Origin: Apostichopus japonicus
Lineage: Eukaryota; Echinodermata; Holothuroidea; Aspidochirotida; Stichopodidae
Reading direction: 5' to 3'
Assembly (NCBI RefSeq): GCF_037975245.1
Contig: NC_092576.1
Coordinates: forward strand, 15,177,111-15,241,110
Length of the DNA: 64,000 bases
Position 1 is the stretch's first letter, and each line of letters opens with the position of its first letter. Under the pieces are notes generated by a model. The model worked only from the letters and a program-made list of their open reading frames with translations. It was not told the DNA's origin and did not search any database. Below, in pieces: positions 10,251 through 22,512 of this stretch. The position numbers and the translations under genes were made by a program.

Positions 10251-13200
10251 AAAAGAGTCGTTCTTCTGTCAAGTAATCCACATTAAAAACTCCGAAGACC
10301 AGATCGAGGAACAGGGAACCTCCAGTGGGGCAAGTGGCGATTTTTTGGAGGCAGCACGGCCGAGCACTAGTACTTGTAGTACTAGTATTAGCGTTACGAC
10401 ACTGAAGTCGCAATAGACGAATAGATTTTGCTGTATCATCTAAATTAACACCCCATTCATTTCCTCATTGTGTGGTACTAAGCTATGAGGTTAGCTTCAG
10501 AAGGGATGGGTTACATCTTCTTGTGAAAAATCTCAGTGCCCCAATTTATTTCTGGAATATGCTGGGTCAGTTAGTTATGGCAATTATTTCTTATTCGTAT
10601 TCCAAGAAAAACCATAATTTTGTTGGGGAGGGAGTAGGGTGATGGAGATGGAGATGGGTCAAAATAGGTATTTAAAAATATTATATTCCAAAGGGTGTTT
10701 AGCTCTCACAGCGATTTATTTTAAACAGTCACAGAGCCAAAAATTAACTCAACGTAGTTCAAATCTTAAATCATTGAACAAAGTTTATTCAATATCAGTT
10801 CTAGACAGTCATTCTGGACAATCTGAACAAGCCTGTGACTAAACTAACATTAACAACAATCATTGTATTATATGACATAAAAGTAAAACTGTACTTTCAA
10901 TAGACATTATAAGTTTTAAATTACACTGATGTAATTTGTGACAACAAAGGAGGTTTAAAGAAAAACAACTTACATGAAATTGTTGGCTTTAAGCCCACAA
11001 AACAGATGCATGTCCATCGCTATCAATCGTTGTTGTGACAAATTAATTAGAATAAACCTAGAATGAAGCTTAATTTAAACCAAGGAACACTGCACGACGC
11101 AACTCACATTCAACAATGTTACACACGCACGACCACACGTACAACACTGACGCGCAACGTGAAACACAGCATCACACGCATTAAAACAATCGAAGACCAT
11201 TAACAGGGTGTACTGCTGAGTTTCTGAAGAAAGATTGTAAACAAACCATCTGCCGCTGAAGAAACAAAGTCTAAACATTCAGGAGTTCTGCTGCCTCCGT
11301 TGGTCTTTATAATGACTTTCTGTCAAATATCATTGGAGATATAGATATTTTTGCTTCCAGATTAAAGGTACAAAGCAAACATGTCTGGGAGGTAAATGCT
11401 CCTAAAAAGGTCAATGCCCGTTCACGTATGTACATTTTATATGACACCACGGTCACGCCAATACATGTGTCCAAATGCTTCAAAACATGCCTTTTCTTTC
11501 ATTGTTGATGCTGGGTCTGAAAAATAACCATTTCATCCGTATTTAAAAGTCTTGAATTTCAATATATCAACACTGAGGGTACCCTGACGGATTGATAATC
11601 CAATACAATCGTAGAATTGAAAAAAAAAGTGTTTCTGGGAGGATTTCTCAACCAAGGCTTCCTATACAATTGAGTTTTCTACTGGCAACTTGAATCCATT
11701 TTAATGACCATTGGCTATACATTCACTTCTGATCCTTTGGACTGCACATGATGCATGGTAGCACAACCCTGACATGTCTTGCTAGGAACCCTAGCACCTT
11801 TCAACCTTTTGACAGTAGGCTATGTATCTGTACTGCCTGAAAAAAATGATGAAAGTTCAAAATGTATTAATGTGGCCCATGATGTCCACAATAACAAGCA
11901 GGGATACAATGTACAGTTATGGTTACATTTTTTGTGAATGTACACCTTCCATGTTTCATGAAACATTCTTTTGTTTCAGACAATTGATTTGCAAAACTCC
12001 AGGCCTAAGTACTAGCCTAGTAATAATGAGTATAAAATGACACATATGCCTACCTAACATGGCTGCATAATGCAGCTTACATCCCGAGCCAAACTTTCAG
12101 TATTCAACCAACCCTACTACTAATACTACTACTAGTACTACGCAACTGTACATGTATTATATGAATACATAGCCAACGCACTATACATGTGGGTTGTAAG
12201 GATTATATGGTTGTAAGTCACCGTAACACAACGCACAATATGGTTTAGGCAGTTCCGCGAATTCCAAGATACACATGCACAAAATGGACTGGATTTTGTT
12301 TATAAATGCCTCGTTAATAAATTCTTATCACGTTGTATGTTCCTTGCAATAATTCCAAACGGGTTTCTCCTTCGATATGTTGTGGAGCTTCAATTTCGTC
12401 TCGTTTAACAGGCTCGAACTGATACGGTTATATGCCTAAGAGTAAAACCCCAGGTCCACCGTCAACGGTCGGTTCAATATTGGTATATATGATCATCGCC
12501 TTCACTCTCTGCTTCGTATATGAAAAAAGGGCACTCTAATGCTAGCCCAATTCCACTGCCTGGGGAAGATTCTATCACTTGCCGCATTGGGTTCTAAATC
12601 TGACATTTCACGGCAAATTTAGATTTCGTTTTGCGCCGACTTGTTATCGATTGATTTGTGTATTTATGACACTTGTCGTAGTGTAAGTATGATATATGTT
12701 CGGAGGAGGAATCTAAGATTACGTCACATGACGTCATGAGATTCGGACAATTTTCGTGCGAACGAACTTTTCAAGCCCGAAGAGGGTAAATTAATTCTCA
12801 ATTTTCGATTGGAAAAATCAAGTTTTTAACTGGCAGAATGGTTGGTATGTGTCCTACAGAACATTCTTAGATGGATCCTAAAAGACAAGACGTTGAAATG
12901 TTCGTGTCATGGCCACTTTAACAAAAGTGTTGTACATTTGAGCTGTATCACAGGAACTAACAATTATTAAAAAAATGTCAAGTAATAACCATTTGAAGCC
13001 ATTTACTGATGTATATCATTAACGCTGACATAACATAAACGGAAACAGACAAATAACAGATTTAATATTTCATCAATGTGTTTTCCAATGTGATGCGGAA
13101 TTGTTGATAACATCTAGCTTTTTGGTTGTCTTGGTTGCTATGGTATAAATATCACATGAAAGCAAAACATATTTGTTTTTATAAAGAACCAGATTGTACA

Positions 13201-13390
13201 ATTTATAACTACGACGGTTAACATGACCTACTATGTATCTGCGGGAAGTCATCGATGTCGTAGTCAAGGAACGTGCTGAGAATTTAACAGACCAATAAGG
13301 TGAATGAATGTTTTACAGACTAGAATAAATGTAGATGCATTACCTGTTCTTATATGTTCTTGTTATTTTGGGGTTGGTTTATGACGAATG
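10251..13390. other. Non-coding DNA with minor motifs
   Basis: No gene is recognised. A perfect cAMP-response-like palindrome TGACGTCA lies at 12729-12736, preceded by TTACGTCA at about 12719. The end at about 12903-12922 (gtgtcatggccactttaa) looks like part of a transposon terminus but cannot be paired. Short open frames here have no family resemblance. Confidence 0.45.
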
Positions 13391-13410
13391 CAGAGAGAGA
13401 GAGAGAGAGT
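13391..13410. repeat. (GA)n microsatellite
   Basis: Uninterrupted GA dinucleotide run of about nine units. Confidence 0.9.
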
Positions 13411-13707
13411 TTGATTAAGTATATCGAATGTAGTGAAATTGTTAATACTGATTGAACAATATCTATAACTATATCAATTTCACCTCCTGGCTCTGGATCA
13501 CATTCTAATATCCACAGAGGCGTAGCTCTATAGACCAGGGATCCAAGTGTTCATGGATCTCCGAGGGTTGGTTCCAGCAATATTAGCTATAATGGATCAC
13601 AATTGTCGGATTTAATCATGTTTTCACGTGAATAATTGAATGGATGCTAACAATATAATGTTTCATTTCTCTGGTTTTCCAATTGACAACCACTACATTC
13701 ATTGACA

Positions 13708-13722
13708 TATTATATATATATT

Positions 13723-13762
<40 letters not shown>
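13708..13762. repeat. (AT)n microsatellite
   Basis: Long AT dinucleotide run with one TTT interruption. Confidence 0.9.
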
Positions 13763-13763
<1 letters not shown>

Positions 13764-14129
13764 TCACGGTGAGTGGACAGTACATCCTACTTTTGTTTTA
13801 TCGTTGTTACATACTTCACGTGGAAATGGTCTGGATAACATTTTCAATGTAGATAAGATAATCCAAATATAATCGATGCACATTCTTTCAATACAATAGC
13901 TGCACTAATAAACGACAGTGCTAAAGCTTCAGTTGATTTGTTAGGTACAGACAGAGTGCCAAGGCAATGAATGTTTTCGTATTTTCAGAAATGGTTTTAA
14001 AGTTTTCTGAATGTACGATATCAACTTTGACCCCCCCCCCAAACTTTAACCCCCTCCCCGCAAAAAAACTGACAATACAATCATATTACGGTGATGAATT
14101 CCAGTAACATAGCAGGATGCATGTTTAAA

Positions 14130-15240
14130 CTGTCATACATGACCACCGCGTATTTTCCATGCCCATGTTATGGTTTCAAATGCCAACCGTTGACGTGTGT
14201 TCATTATCAGTACATCTGTGCGAGTTCATCAAATCACAATTGTATACATAAAAGGATAACGTGGTAAAGATTATATTTTCTTTATATTATTTTTACTAGT
14301 TAGATCTTCGTCAAGAGGGGAAATGATTTTGACGATAGAACACTTCTCAAAGTAACCAGATATAAATGGGTTTTTATTGAAAATTATTAATATAAAGAGA
14401 CCTTACTTGAAAGTGATCTGTTTTAAGTTGTTACTTTTTAAAACGAATTTCGTCAGGAATTTTCTTTTTAAAAAGTAAGGGAAGACAATAGGTAAAAGAA
14501 AGTGTATCGTGTACATCTTCTACATTTACTTATTATAGAAACGTATTAAGTCACATCATACATTTAGCTATTATAGAAAACGTATTAAGTCATACCATAC
14601 ATTTAGTTATGATAGAACACGTATAAAGGTATATTATAAATGTAGTTATTTATAGAAACGTATTAACTCATACCATACATTTAGTTATTATAGAAAACGT
14701 ATATAGTCATATCATATATTTAGTTATTATAGAAACGTATTAAATTATACCATACATTTAGTTATTTTAATGTGTTGTACATTACAAAGGTCGTTTGTAC
14801 TCCGTGTGTTGTTATTTATGTTTTGTTTCTTCTTGTCACCTGCCATGCTAAACATATGAATACGCATATGAGTCAATCAGTTTGGATGTATACAATCGTG
14901 TTTTTTTAGGGTCCTTATATGCTTTTAGAGGACAACCGTTGACGTATGTTCATTATCATCAAATTACAATTTTCTTGATGAAAGGATAACACTGTAAGGT
15001 TTTTTTTTAATTATTGTTTCGTTTAATTAATTGATCTTCTTCAGATGGGAAAATGATTATGACGATTAGAAACTCTTTTCAAAGTAACTAGGAATTATTG
15101 GGTGTTTGTTAAAAGTCATTCATATAAAGTGACCTCTCATGAAAGTGATCTGTTTAAATTTTGACCTTATAAAATTAATCATGTCATCAATATCCCTCTT
15201 TAAAAAGTAAGTGAAGACAATGGGTAAAAGAAAGTGTATT
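14130..15240. repeat. Diverged tandem duplication (about 0.75 kb period)
   Basis: The block at about 14185-14500 (ccgttgacgtgtgttcattatc ... gaaagtgatctgtttt) is repeated, with many substitutions, at about 14936-15240. The two copies flank the short tandem array at 14521-14770. No coding content is seen. Confidence 0.7.
14521..14770. repeat. 39-bp tandem array, about six copies
   Basis: Repeated unit of the type acatttagttattatagaa followed by acgtattaagtcataccat. Copies vary by substitutions and 1-2 base indels. Confidence 0.85.
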
Positions 15241-15637
15241 GTGTACAGCTTCTATATTTTCTGTACAGAAACGTATTAAGTCATACGGTACATATATTAT
15301 GTGTTTTACATTTCACCAGTTGTTTGTAATCCGTGTGTTGTTATTTCTATTTTATTTATTCGTACCACCTGGTATGTTAAACATATTAATTTGCACTCGA
15401 GTCAATTAGTTTGGGTGTGTCTAAGCGCTAAATATATAATAAAATCAGATGATATAAATTGCCTTGATTTCAATGTTACCGTAAATGTCGTTTCGATCTT
15501 TTCCAATTAACGAACGGTAAGTTACAACATAATGAGTGGCTTCAGAAATTGTATTAAAGGCAAAGGAACCGATGGTTAGGTCAAGTATTATATCCTTCTG
15601 CCTCCTCGCCCGCCCCTTCCTCCCCCACCCCTTCCAC

Positions 15638-15880
15638 CAGGGGCGGACTGGGTCTTAAAACCAGCCTGGGCATGTTCCACCTAGACCGGCCCATTATTCA
15701 TTGATATGTTACTAACATAGTGATCGCCGTCCAGGGGGAGGGGGCGTCCCCCTCCCCATTGAGATTTGTTTGAAGTTAAGGAATGCCTAGATGCAAAATA
15801 GTGCTATTTTTCTCAATTTTGTAGTTAACAATAATCCTTTAAAAAAGAACCAAAAATAATTTTCCAGAAGCAACACTGGA
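15638..15880. mobile_element. hAT-type transposon end (copy 2)
   Basis: Begins CAGGGGCGGACTGGG and matches copy 1 at 8191. A hAT transposase C-terminus lies on the minus strand just inside (16033-16345), so this is probably the 3' end of the same degraded element. Confidence 0.7.
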
Positions 15881-16032
15881 TTAAACCGAGACAGTTTAAA
15901 AACGTTAACAAAAATATACAAAAATATATGTTTTAGACTGGATTTTATTTAGCTTTTCAAGCATTTTGTGACAACATGCTAGAAAAAAAAATGAAAAAAA
16001 AAACCTAAATAAAATCCACTAAATCTATATGT

Positions 16033-16345
16033 TTAATAACACGAGCACATGTCATGTCTACGAGAGTATGAAACCTCCGAGTTCGGTGCTTCTGGCATCC
16101 TCACCATCAATGATATTTTTAGTGTCAAGTTTGGCCAAGATCCTTTTTTTTCCACAGACATCAACATGAACGCCTCAAGATGTTCTTGTGTCATTGTACT
16201 TCTCAAACGATGTTTTATTCTCTTCAAGGCAGTGAAAAGAACGTTCACATACCACTTGTGACACAGGTAGCGTTAGCAACAGCCTGTAGGCAAGCCCAAT
16301 GCTCTTGTAAGCAACGGTGAAAAGGTTCAACCTGGGGAGCACATC
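16033..16345 (-). pseudogene. hAT transposase dimerisation-domain fragment
   Basis: Read on the minus strand, one frame gives a LAYRLLLTLPVSQVVCERSF-type segment. After a frameshift another frame continues ALKRIKHRLRSTMTQEHL. Together they are the C-terminal dimerisation region of hAT/ZMYM1-like transposases (the conserved CERSFS-LK-IK-LRSTM pattern). More degraded hAT sequence may extend to about 16560. The catalytic part is not recognisable, so the copy is dead. Confidence 0.75.
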
Positions 16346-16635
16346 GTAACAGTAGAGAGGAGAGTCTTAACATGACTCACTTGATAAGCTCTCTCTGTCC
16401 TGTTCAGACTCACCGTCACTGTCATCCTGCAATGTATAAGCATCTGCTACTGATTGTTTCAGTGTTTACCACTGTCCTCCAAGGCATCGCAGTTCTGTTT
16501 GTAGTCGTTCCACAGTGACAGCATCGTCAAATCTCAGCTAATATATACGCAGCTGTTCCATTCCATAGCTCCCGATAGCACTTGACCAAAGTTCCTTTAG
16601 TGAAGAAGTGTAAGATCAGCATAGAATGACGTGAC

Positions 16636-16805
16636 GTCCCTCTCTACACGTCCCTCTATACACGGCCAGGTCGATAACGTTCCTCTCCAGTCTCAACATC
16701 CCTCTCTGCGCGTCCATCCTTCCACGTCTCTCCCTCCGTGTCCCTCTCTTCATGTCCCTCTCTCCATGTCCCTCCCTTCATGTCCCTCTCTTGAGTCTTT
16801 TCATG
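16636..16805. repeat. CT-rich minisatellite
   Basis: Repeated words of the form tgtccctctctccatgtccctc, about 15-17 bases per unit, run through the stretch. The open frame over it is a by-product of the repeat. Confidence 0.75.
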
Positions 16806-16899
16806 TCACATTATATATCCAGGGATTTCCGGCACACTTTTGCCGAACAATTGGGTGTTTCTGCGATTTTGTCTCACTCACATTTTTGAAGACTATGTA

Positions 16900-17520
16900 A
16901 CAACTGGCATCTTGCCTCTAGGGGCTAACTTCCAAAATTACACACAGTCCCCAGCAGGAGGTCGCAAATATCATATTTAGTATAGGGAAAATATACCTTA
17001 TATTGTAATTCGTTGCATTTCTTTATCAAATACTGTATTTCAGCATCTTTGCTATTAAAATCTTGCCCTATTTTTTATCTTTCATCTGAGTATACATTTA
17101 TTGCATTCCATTACACAAATTTATCGCAGTGATCTTTTTAAGAAATCCAAGTTTGTACCAAATTTGTATCTAGAAAGATTTACATCTGGCAACATTGTCC
17201 TTGTATTGCTGATGACCACCAGTGTATCACAGCCAGGAACACTTCACTAGTAGTCCGACGTTGTTAACCAATTAACTAGCTTGGCGAATTGCAGAATAAA
17301 TATGGTATATCAATACTTGTACATTGCAAAATAATTACATATGCAATGTGCATGACAAAAATTGATTTTATCAATGATATTTAACAACTTTCTAAATAGT
17401 TATCCCAATACATTAGTGTGTGTGTAGCAGTTGTGCCATGTAAGGCTAGGCTAGCCTAACATAAGCCTAAACGTTACTGGCTAGCATACATGCAATAACT
17501 TACAGTATGTATGTAGGCAA
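16900..17520. other. Non-coding DNA, nothing recognised
   Basis: AT-rich; no open frame of note, repeat or RNA structure seen. Confidence 0.5.
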
Positions 17521-18275
17521 CAGGCACGGATCCAGGATTTTGAGAAAGAAAGGGAGGGTAGCGGGGTCTGAATGACGAAGCAAAGCCGTGCATAAACTCG
17601 TACGGGGTGGGGTATGTGCCCTTTCATATTTTTGTTTTAAATACAGATGCTCTAAGATGTACTTTATCTGCAGGCAAGGGTTGATCCATGATTCTATGAA
17701 AGTGGGTGAAATATATCATCTTGTGATCGCCCTCCTAGAGAGTGGTGTGAGAGGAAGGGATGATCCCCCTCCCCATTTGAGAATATTTTGAATAATTAAG
17801 GGTCCTTATCAGCAATATCGTGCTAGGGCCTAGGCTATGTTTGCAGCTTTTGCAGTAAATTTATGTTCAAGATTTTTTTTTATTTTGGGAGTGAGTCTAA
17901 TATTTTTAATTGAGGCAAATAAAACAAGTTGAGATTGTTTGAAATAATTAAGGATCCTTAGGCTTGATTCTATTAAGTGTATTTGGGGATTATCCCTTAT
18001 GAGAGAACAAGCAGATTTTTTTCCGCTTGATTAGTTCAGGCGGCCCATCCACAACTTGCATAGCCAGTGGGTGGCCAAAGCTACTCCCGATTAAAACAGA
18101 CAAACAAAGTATTCGTCCAAAATAAAGGATTTAGTTTAGATTCAACTTGCAAGACCTGAAAGGGGGCAAAATATATCATCTTGTGATCGCCGTCCTGGGG
18201 AGAGGTCTAAGGGGAGGGGGTCCACCTCCCCATGTGAGAAAATTTGAATAATTAACGCCTTGCCGGTGTAGGAAT
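17521..18275. mobile_element. Two nested or tandem hAT-like terminal fragments
   Basis: The segment at 17524 starts gcacggatccaggatttt, a common hAT-end motif. Two related blocks, about 17690-17810 and 18150-18260, share atatatcatcttgtgatcgcc, a variable G-rich run, then cctccccat and a ttgaataatta tail. The same block occurs in the two hAT ends at 8270 and 15719, so these are relatives of that family. Confidence 0.55.
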
Positions 18276-18494
18276 TTGTAAGGCTAGGCTAATTAATGTT
18301 TCCGATAACCTGGGCATGACGTTACTGGGGTGTATAATAGCTAGGGCCTTGGTGTGACATTGGCGTAAGGCGTACATGGAATGCACCATGCATGACACTA
18401 TGTATATATGTGTGAGCAAGAGTCATAAAACTGCATGGATTGTAGCTTGCAGTTAACATATTAGGCTTATAAGAATAGTGGCTTTCTAGTCACT

Positions 18495-18650
18495 TCGCCC
18501 AACAACCATTTCGCCCAACTGCCATTTCGCCCAACCAGCCTGGTCATTTCGCCCAACCAGTCTGGTCATTTCGCCCAACCAGCATGGTCATTTCGCCCAA
18601 CCATCATAGCCATTTCGCCCAACCGTGTTGGTCATTTCGCCCAACCTTAT
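18495..18650. repeat. 26-bp tandem repeat (catttcgcccaaccag...)
   Basis: Six to seven copies of catttcgcccaacc followed by a more variable 10-12 bases (agcctggt type). Confidence 0.9.
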
Positions 18651-18874
18651 TTTTACTAATATTCAGTCAGAATAATATTACTTTTTCTATTCCACTAGTT
18701 CAATTTGATTTATTTTGGGTTAGGTTACTTCGTAATAGGTAAATAAAAAAGTGAGGTCCGCTCGATATCGATCGGAGTATTTCGGGTATAATGGGAGGAT
18801 TACACTACTTTAGGTGTTTACGCATACAATGGAAGTTATATTATTATACAAACACAGGGGAATCGGTCTTCATA

Positions 18875-19375
18875 GAAACCTATCAAACCTAACCCCTAAA
18901 ACACTGATCCATCCTACTGACTACCAATTCCCGAACGTTTCCTTATTAAATTGAAAAAAATATATAGATAAAACCCGTCCGTAATATTGAATTACTATAT
19001 TTAATCATTGTAACCACTTTATCAATGTAACCACATATGTAATCACATATGTAATCAATTTAACCACGACTTCAAGTTTCCTTAATACTCGGTTCGTATC
19101 CCGTAACGTTAACAATTCCCGAACGTTTACTATATCAAACCTATCAAACCTAACCCCTAAAACACTGATCCATCCTCAAGATTCCTTAATATTCGGTTCG
19201 TATCCTGTAACGTTAAAAATTCCCGAACGTTTCCTTACTAAAGTTATACAAAGTAAGGGACTTCAAGTTTCCTTAATATTCCTTAATATTCGAACGTTTA
19301 CTATCAAACCTAACCCCTCACACTCTGATCAATCCTCAAATTTCCTTAATATTCGGTTCGTATCCTGTAACGTCT
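18875..19375. repeat. Degenerate satellite-like repeats
   Basis: The phrase cctaacccctaaaacactgat occurs at about 18890 and 19147, with a diverged third copy near 19310. The phrases ccttaatattcggttcgtat and attcccgaacgttt recur between them. The apparent period is about 250 bases, with internal shuffling. Confidence 0.75.
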
Positions 19376-19442
19376 GCTGTGTATTCATCTTCTACAATGG
19401 TTCATACTTCTGTGGAAACAATAAATAAATAACTATTCTATA

Positions 19443-20900
19443 TGGTAAAAAAAAATGGCGGGGATATCATTCCAACAAACCTGAGATAAGATTTTTAATT
19501 ATAGAGGATGATATTTCAAATCAGTTCACGCATATTAATCTATTGAAGAATTCGTTATAGGCCGATTAGTACCCTAAGCATTACAATAATATTACATTAA
19601 CAGTTATATACAAATAATTGTGGGATCCAAGATGAATTAATATTGAAAGGAACAAAACTGTTGTTAATTTAACCTCTATGATAATTAATCTTCGTTTCTG
19701 AAATGATAAATAACATCTGTTTTCTACATTGACGGTTTTTAAAAGTATGGTATTTATTGCGTTAGTGTAATTACACGGAGGTTTTGCTTCTGAATGGGAC
19801 CCCAACTATAGTTGGTGGCAATACCTATATAGTTAAGTGCTGGGTAGTTCATTTGTTAGATCACTGGCTTGTAATTCAGCGATCACTGGTTTGATCCTGT
19901 TCTAGACTTAAGATTATTTGATCCTTGTATAACATTTACAAGTCAGTTTCCTATGATTTGATTTACTTGTATTAAGTATACATATATAAAATGTCATTTA
20001 TCTCCCCCACCCCCCGAGGTAAAAGCTTCTAATATCGTTCTGACTATATGCCCTTTTATTTCTGCAGTTTATTTCTTTAGTAGAATTAACTATGTTAAAT
20101 CACTACCTGTACATTTACATATTCATGCTTACTAAATTAAATTCACTTTAACCGAGTGATTGGATCGTTAGAGTTTCTTTCTATATATTAACTAAACCGC
20201 ATCATCCGTGCTTAGATTTGTTATCTTTGTTTTTACCTGTTTCGTCGCGTGCTCAATTGTGTTTATTGTCTCCAATTTTATGGATGGTTGGTTTTGTCTA
20301 TGTGTCACAGTAGATTGTATCGTTACAATCTAAAATAAGCTTAACATGTACGTTACTGCTACCATAGAGAACAATGTCATGATAATCATCATATTCTGTT
20401 ATTGTTATTTACTTTGAACAAACCTATTTACTTTTATGTTTATTAATTACTAGATTGTATTTATTTACTACGTAGATCATACTAATCAAATGAACGCATA
20501 TTTAGTGATACTTTAATCCACTGATTGTATGTTAGTTGTGTTAACATTAACTTCTTTTATTTTTAATACTTACCCCACTGTTTATTTTTTTAATATATAC
20601 ATCCCTTTAATCCAATGATTGCATATCCAGTATTTCTTTACAACTCACCTCAATCCACACATTATGTTTACTTATACATTGGTTTACTACATCACTTAAA
20701 TCCATCCATTATATGTTTAGTGTAGTAATTAGTTATAGACATCACTTTAATAAATCCGTTATTTGTTTACTGATATTTATCTACTACATTTCTTTAATCT
20801 GAAATGTCCTTGCAGTTTGTTCATTGACATTTATTGTACCCTACAGCTGTCTCCCTCTCACTCTAGTAAACTGAATTGAAATCTTGAGACGTAACGTAAC
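19443..20900. repeat. Diverged duplication, copy A
   Basis: Aligns in the same order with 22513-23810. Shared anchors are ggggatatcattccaacaaac, a gatccaagatga-type block, cgataaataacat-type text, a ctttaatccactga mini-repeat, and an end block with aatgtcc, cattgac and gctgtctcc. No coding sequence is recognised inside. Confidence 0.65.
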
Positions 20901-22090
20901 TATATTGTATTTAATCAAATCTATCTTCAATATAAGTAACGTGTCAAGAGACGTGTACATGTATTATATTTAACAGCTCTAAAACTTCCGATATTTCATC
21001 TGCAGAATTTTAATTTGGAAAAGATCGTCAAGCCTTAATATGTTCTGTATAACCGAAACTATGTTATTGTCACCCAATAACCAGCATCAGTGATTTCGAT
21101 GTCAGTAGTTTCAATAACTAATTTCTTCCCTCAAATAGATCATATGATATTATGAAACTTTCCTTAATAACAATAATAATATTGTGGGAAAAATGTTGTG
21201 TAAAATAACATAACATATAACTTCCGACTGATAGTTTTCACGATTGAATACTTAACGTCTGTCATATCAAAGCCATTTACTTTGTTTGATATTAAACTTA
21301 CAATTCCACCGGTACCCCTTCTTTACCCCAAACGCTACATGTGTAACATTGATAAGTAGTCATATTCATTAAGTCAGCTTGTCATATTTACAGTATTGTA
21401 TGCTTTCTTTACTGGACATACATCACTTATTTACCTCTTAACTCTACCTTCATACATCCTATAAGCCTCTCTTTAATGGTATTGTGTTCTTGATAAAACT
21501 ATTCCAATTCCTGCCATAATTTAGAACATTTTTCTTTCTTTAACATTCTAACTTGAAAACACAAACACAACTTGAAAACACAACTAGTTCACACCTCCCT
21601 TACCCTTACCCTCCCCTTCCAAACCCTCATGAATACTGTTAATGGGCAAGTAGTCATATTTAAAAAAATAAGCTAGTCATAGCAAGGACACTCTCTTCAA
21701 TTGTCCTTACTTGACATTGCAACTCACTCCTGCTACCATCACCACCCTAAAACCTGTTAACATTGAATGTACCATTCCCCACTCGGGCTATTCCTCTCGA
21801 TTACGTAATTTTAAGAAACACGATCAAACATTAAAAAATGATATCGCTGAGTTTTGTAGTAAGATTTGAATGATCAATATTTAATGTCATAACAAGACAA
21901 TTACTACATGAACCTCATAAGACTATACACTTGGCTCATACTTCAGACTAAAAATATAAACCGTAGCCTTCAAGTAAAGCCAAGCAAATTAACAATATTG
22001 ACATATTATTACATAAATGTACATAAGTAGTTATTCTATTTACAGTAACCGAAAGTAGCTATAATGCATTGTACATTATTTGATGTTCCA
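20901..22090. other. Non-coding DNA between the duplication copies
   Basis: AT-rich sequence with no recognised gene or repeat family. Confidence 0.45.
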
Positions 22091-22091
22091 G

Positions 22092-22471
22092 CAGCTCTGT
22101 CGGTTAATCATACTGAATCCTCAATGACGGTAAGTAATCACGTTTTTTTAACATTCCTATGTAAGCCATGTTAGAACGTTCTGCTTATCACAGAGAGAGT
22201 ATTTCTAGAGACAGATAACAAAAGCTGCAATTATCACGATAGTTTAACGTTCTTTCGACCTTCCAACTATTTACAATCATGACACCGATTGTTACAGCTT
22301 CCTTTTTGTTATGCTTTTATTGACGTCATCCACATGTGACTCTCATGTGTCTTTCCAGAGACCGAGGATATTTTCAGTGAGAGGAGAATCAGAACTGAGG
22401 TTGTCTTCAATAACCCGTGTGCCGTGAATTCATCTATCATGATCATTGCTCCTGTAGACAATGAAGAATAA
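22092..22471 (+). CDS. Possible two-exon C-terminal end of an unknown plus-strand gene
   Basis: A 38-base segment (22092-22129) has a good acceptor (tttgatgttccag) and a consensus donor (GTAAGT). A second segment begins at 22359 after tgtgtctttccag. Only one frame is open in the first. Joined in phase it runs to TGA at 22435-22437. The other open frame of the second exon runs to TAA at 22469-22471, overlapping an AATAAA. No domain is recognised and upstream exons are not identified, so this is a splice-site-based guess. Confidence 0.25.
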
Positions 22472-22512
22472 AAAAATAATTCAAATTATAGGCTTAACGA
22501 TTTTATGATATA

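Noticed and set aside
12719-12736. CRE-type palindrome as a promoter
   Set aside because: A perfect TGACGTCA is present, but no transcription unit or other promoter element is seen nearby.
16631-16900. Plus-strand 89-codon frame rich in Ser/Pro as a protein
   Set aside because: It is the translation of a CT-rich minisatellite.
18495-18650. CRISPR array
   Set aside because: Repeats are direct and adjacent with degenerate, similar 'spacers'; this is an ordinary minisatellite in eukaryotic DNA.
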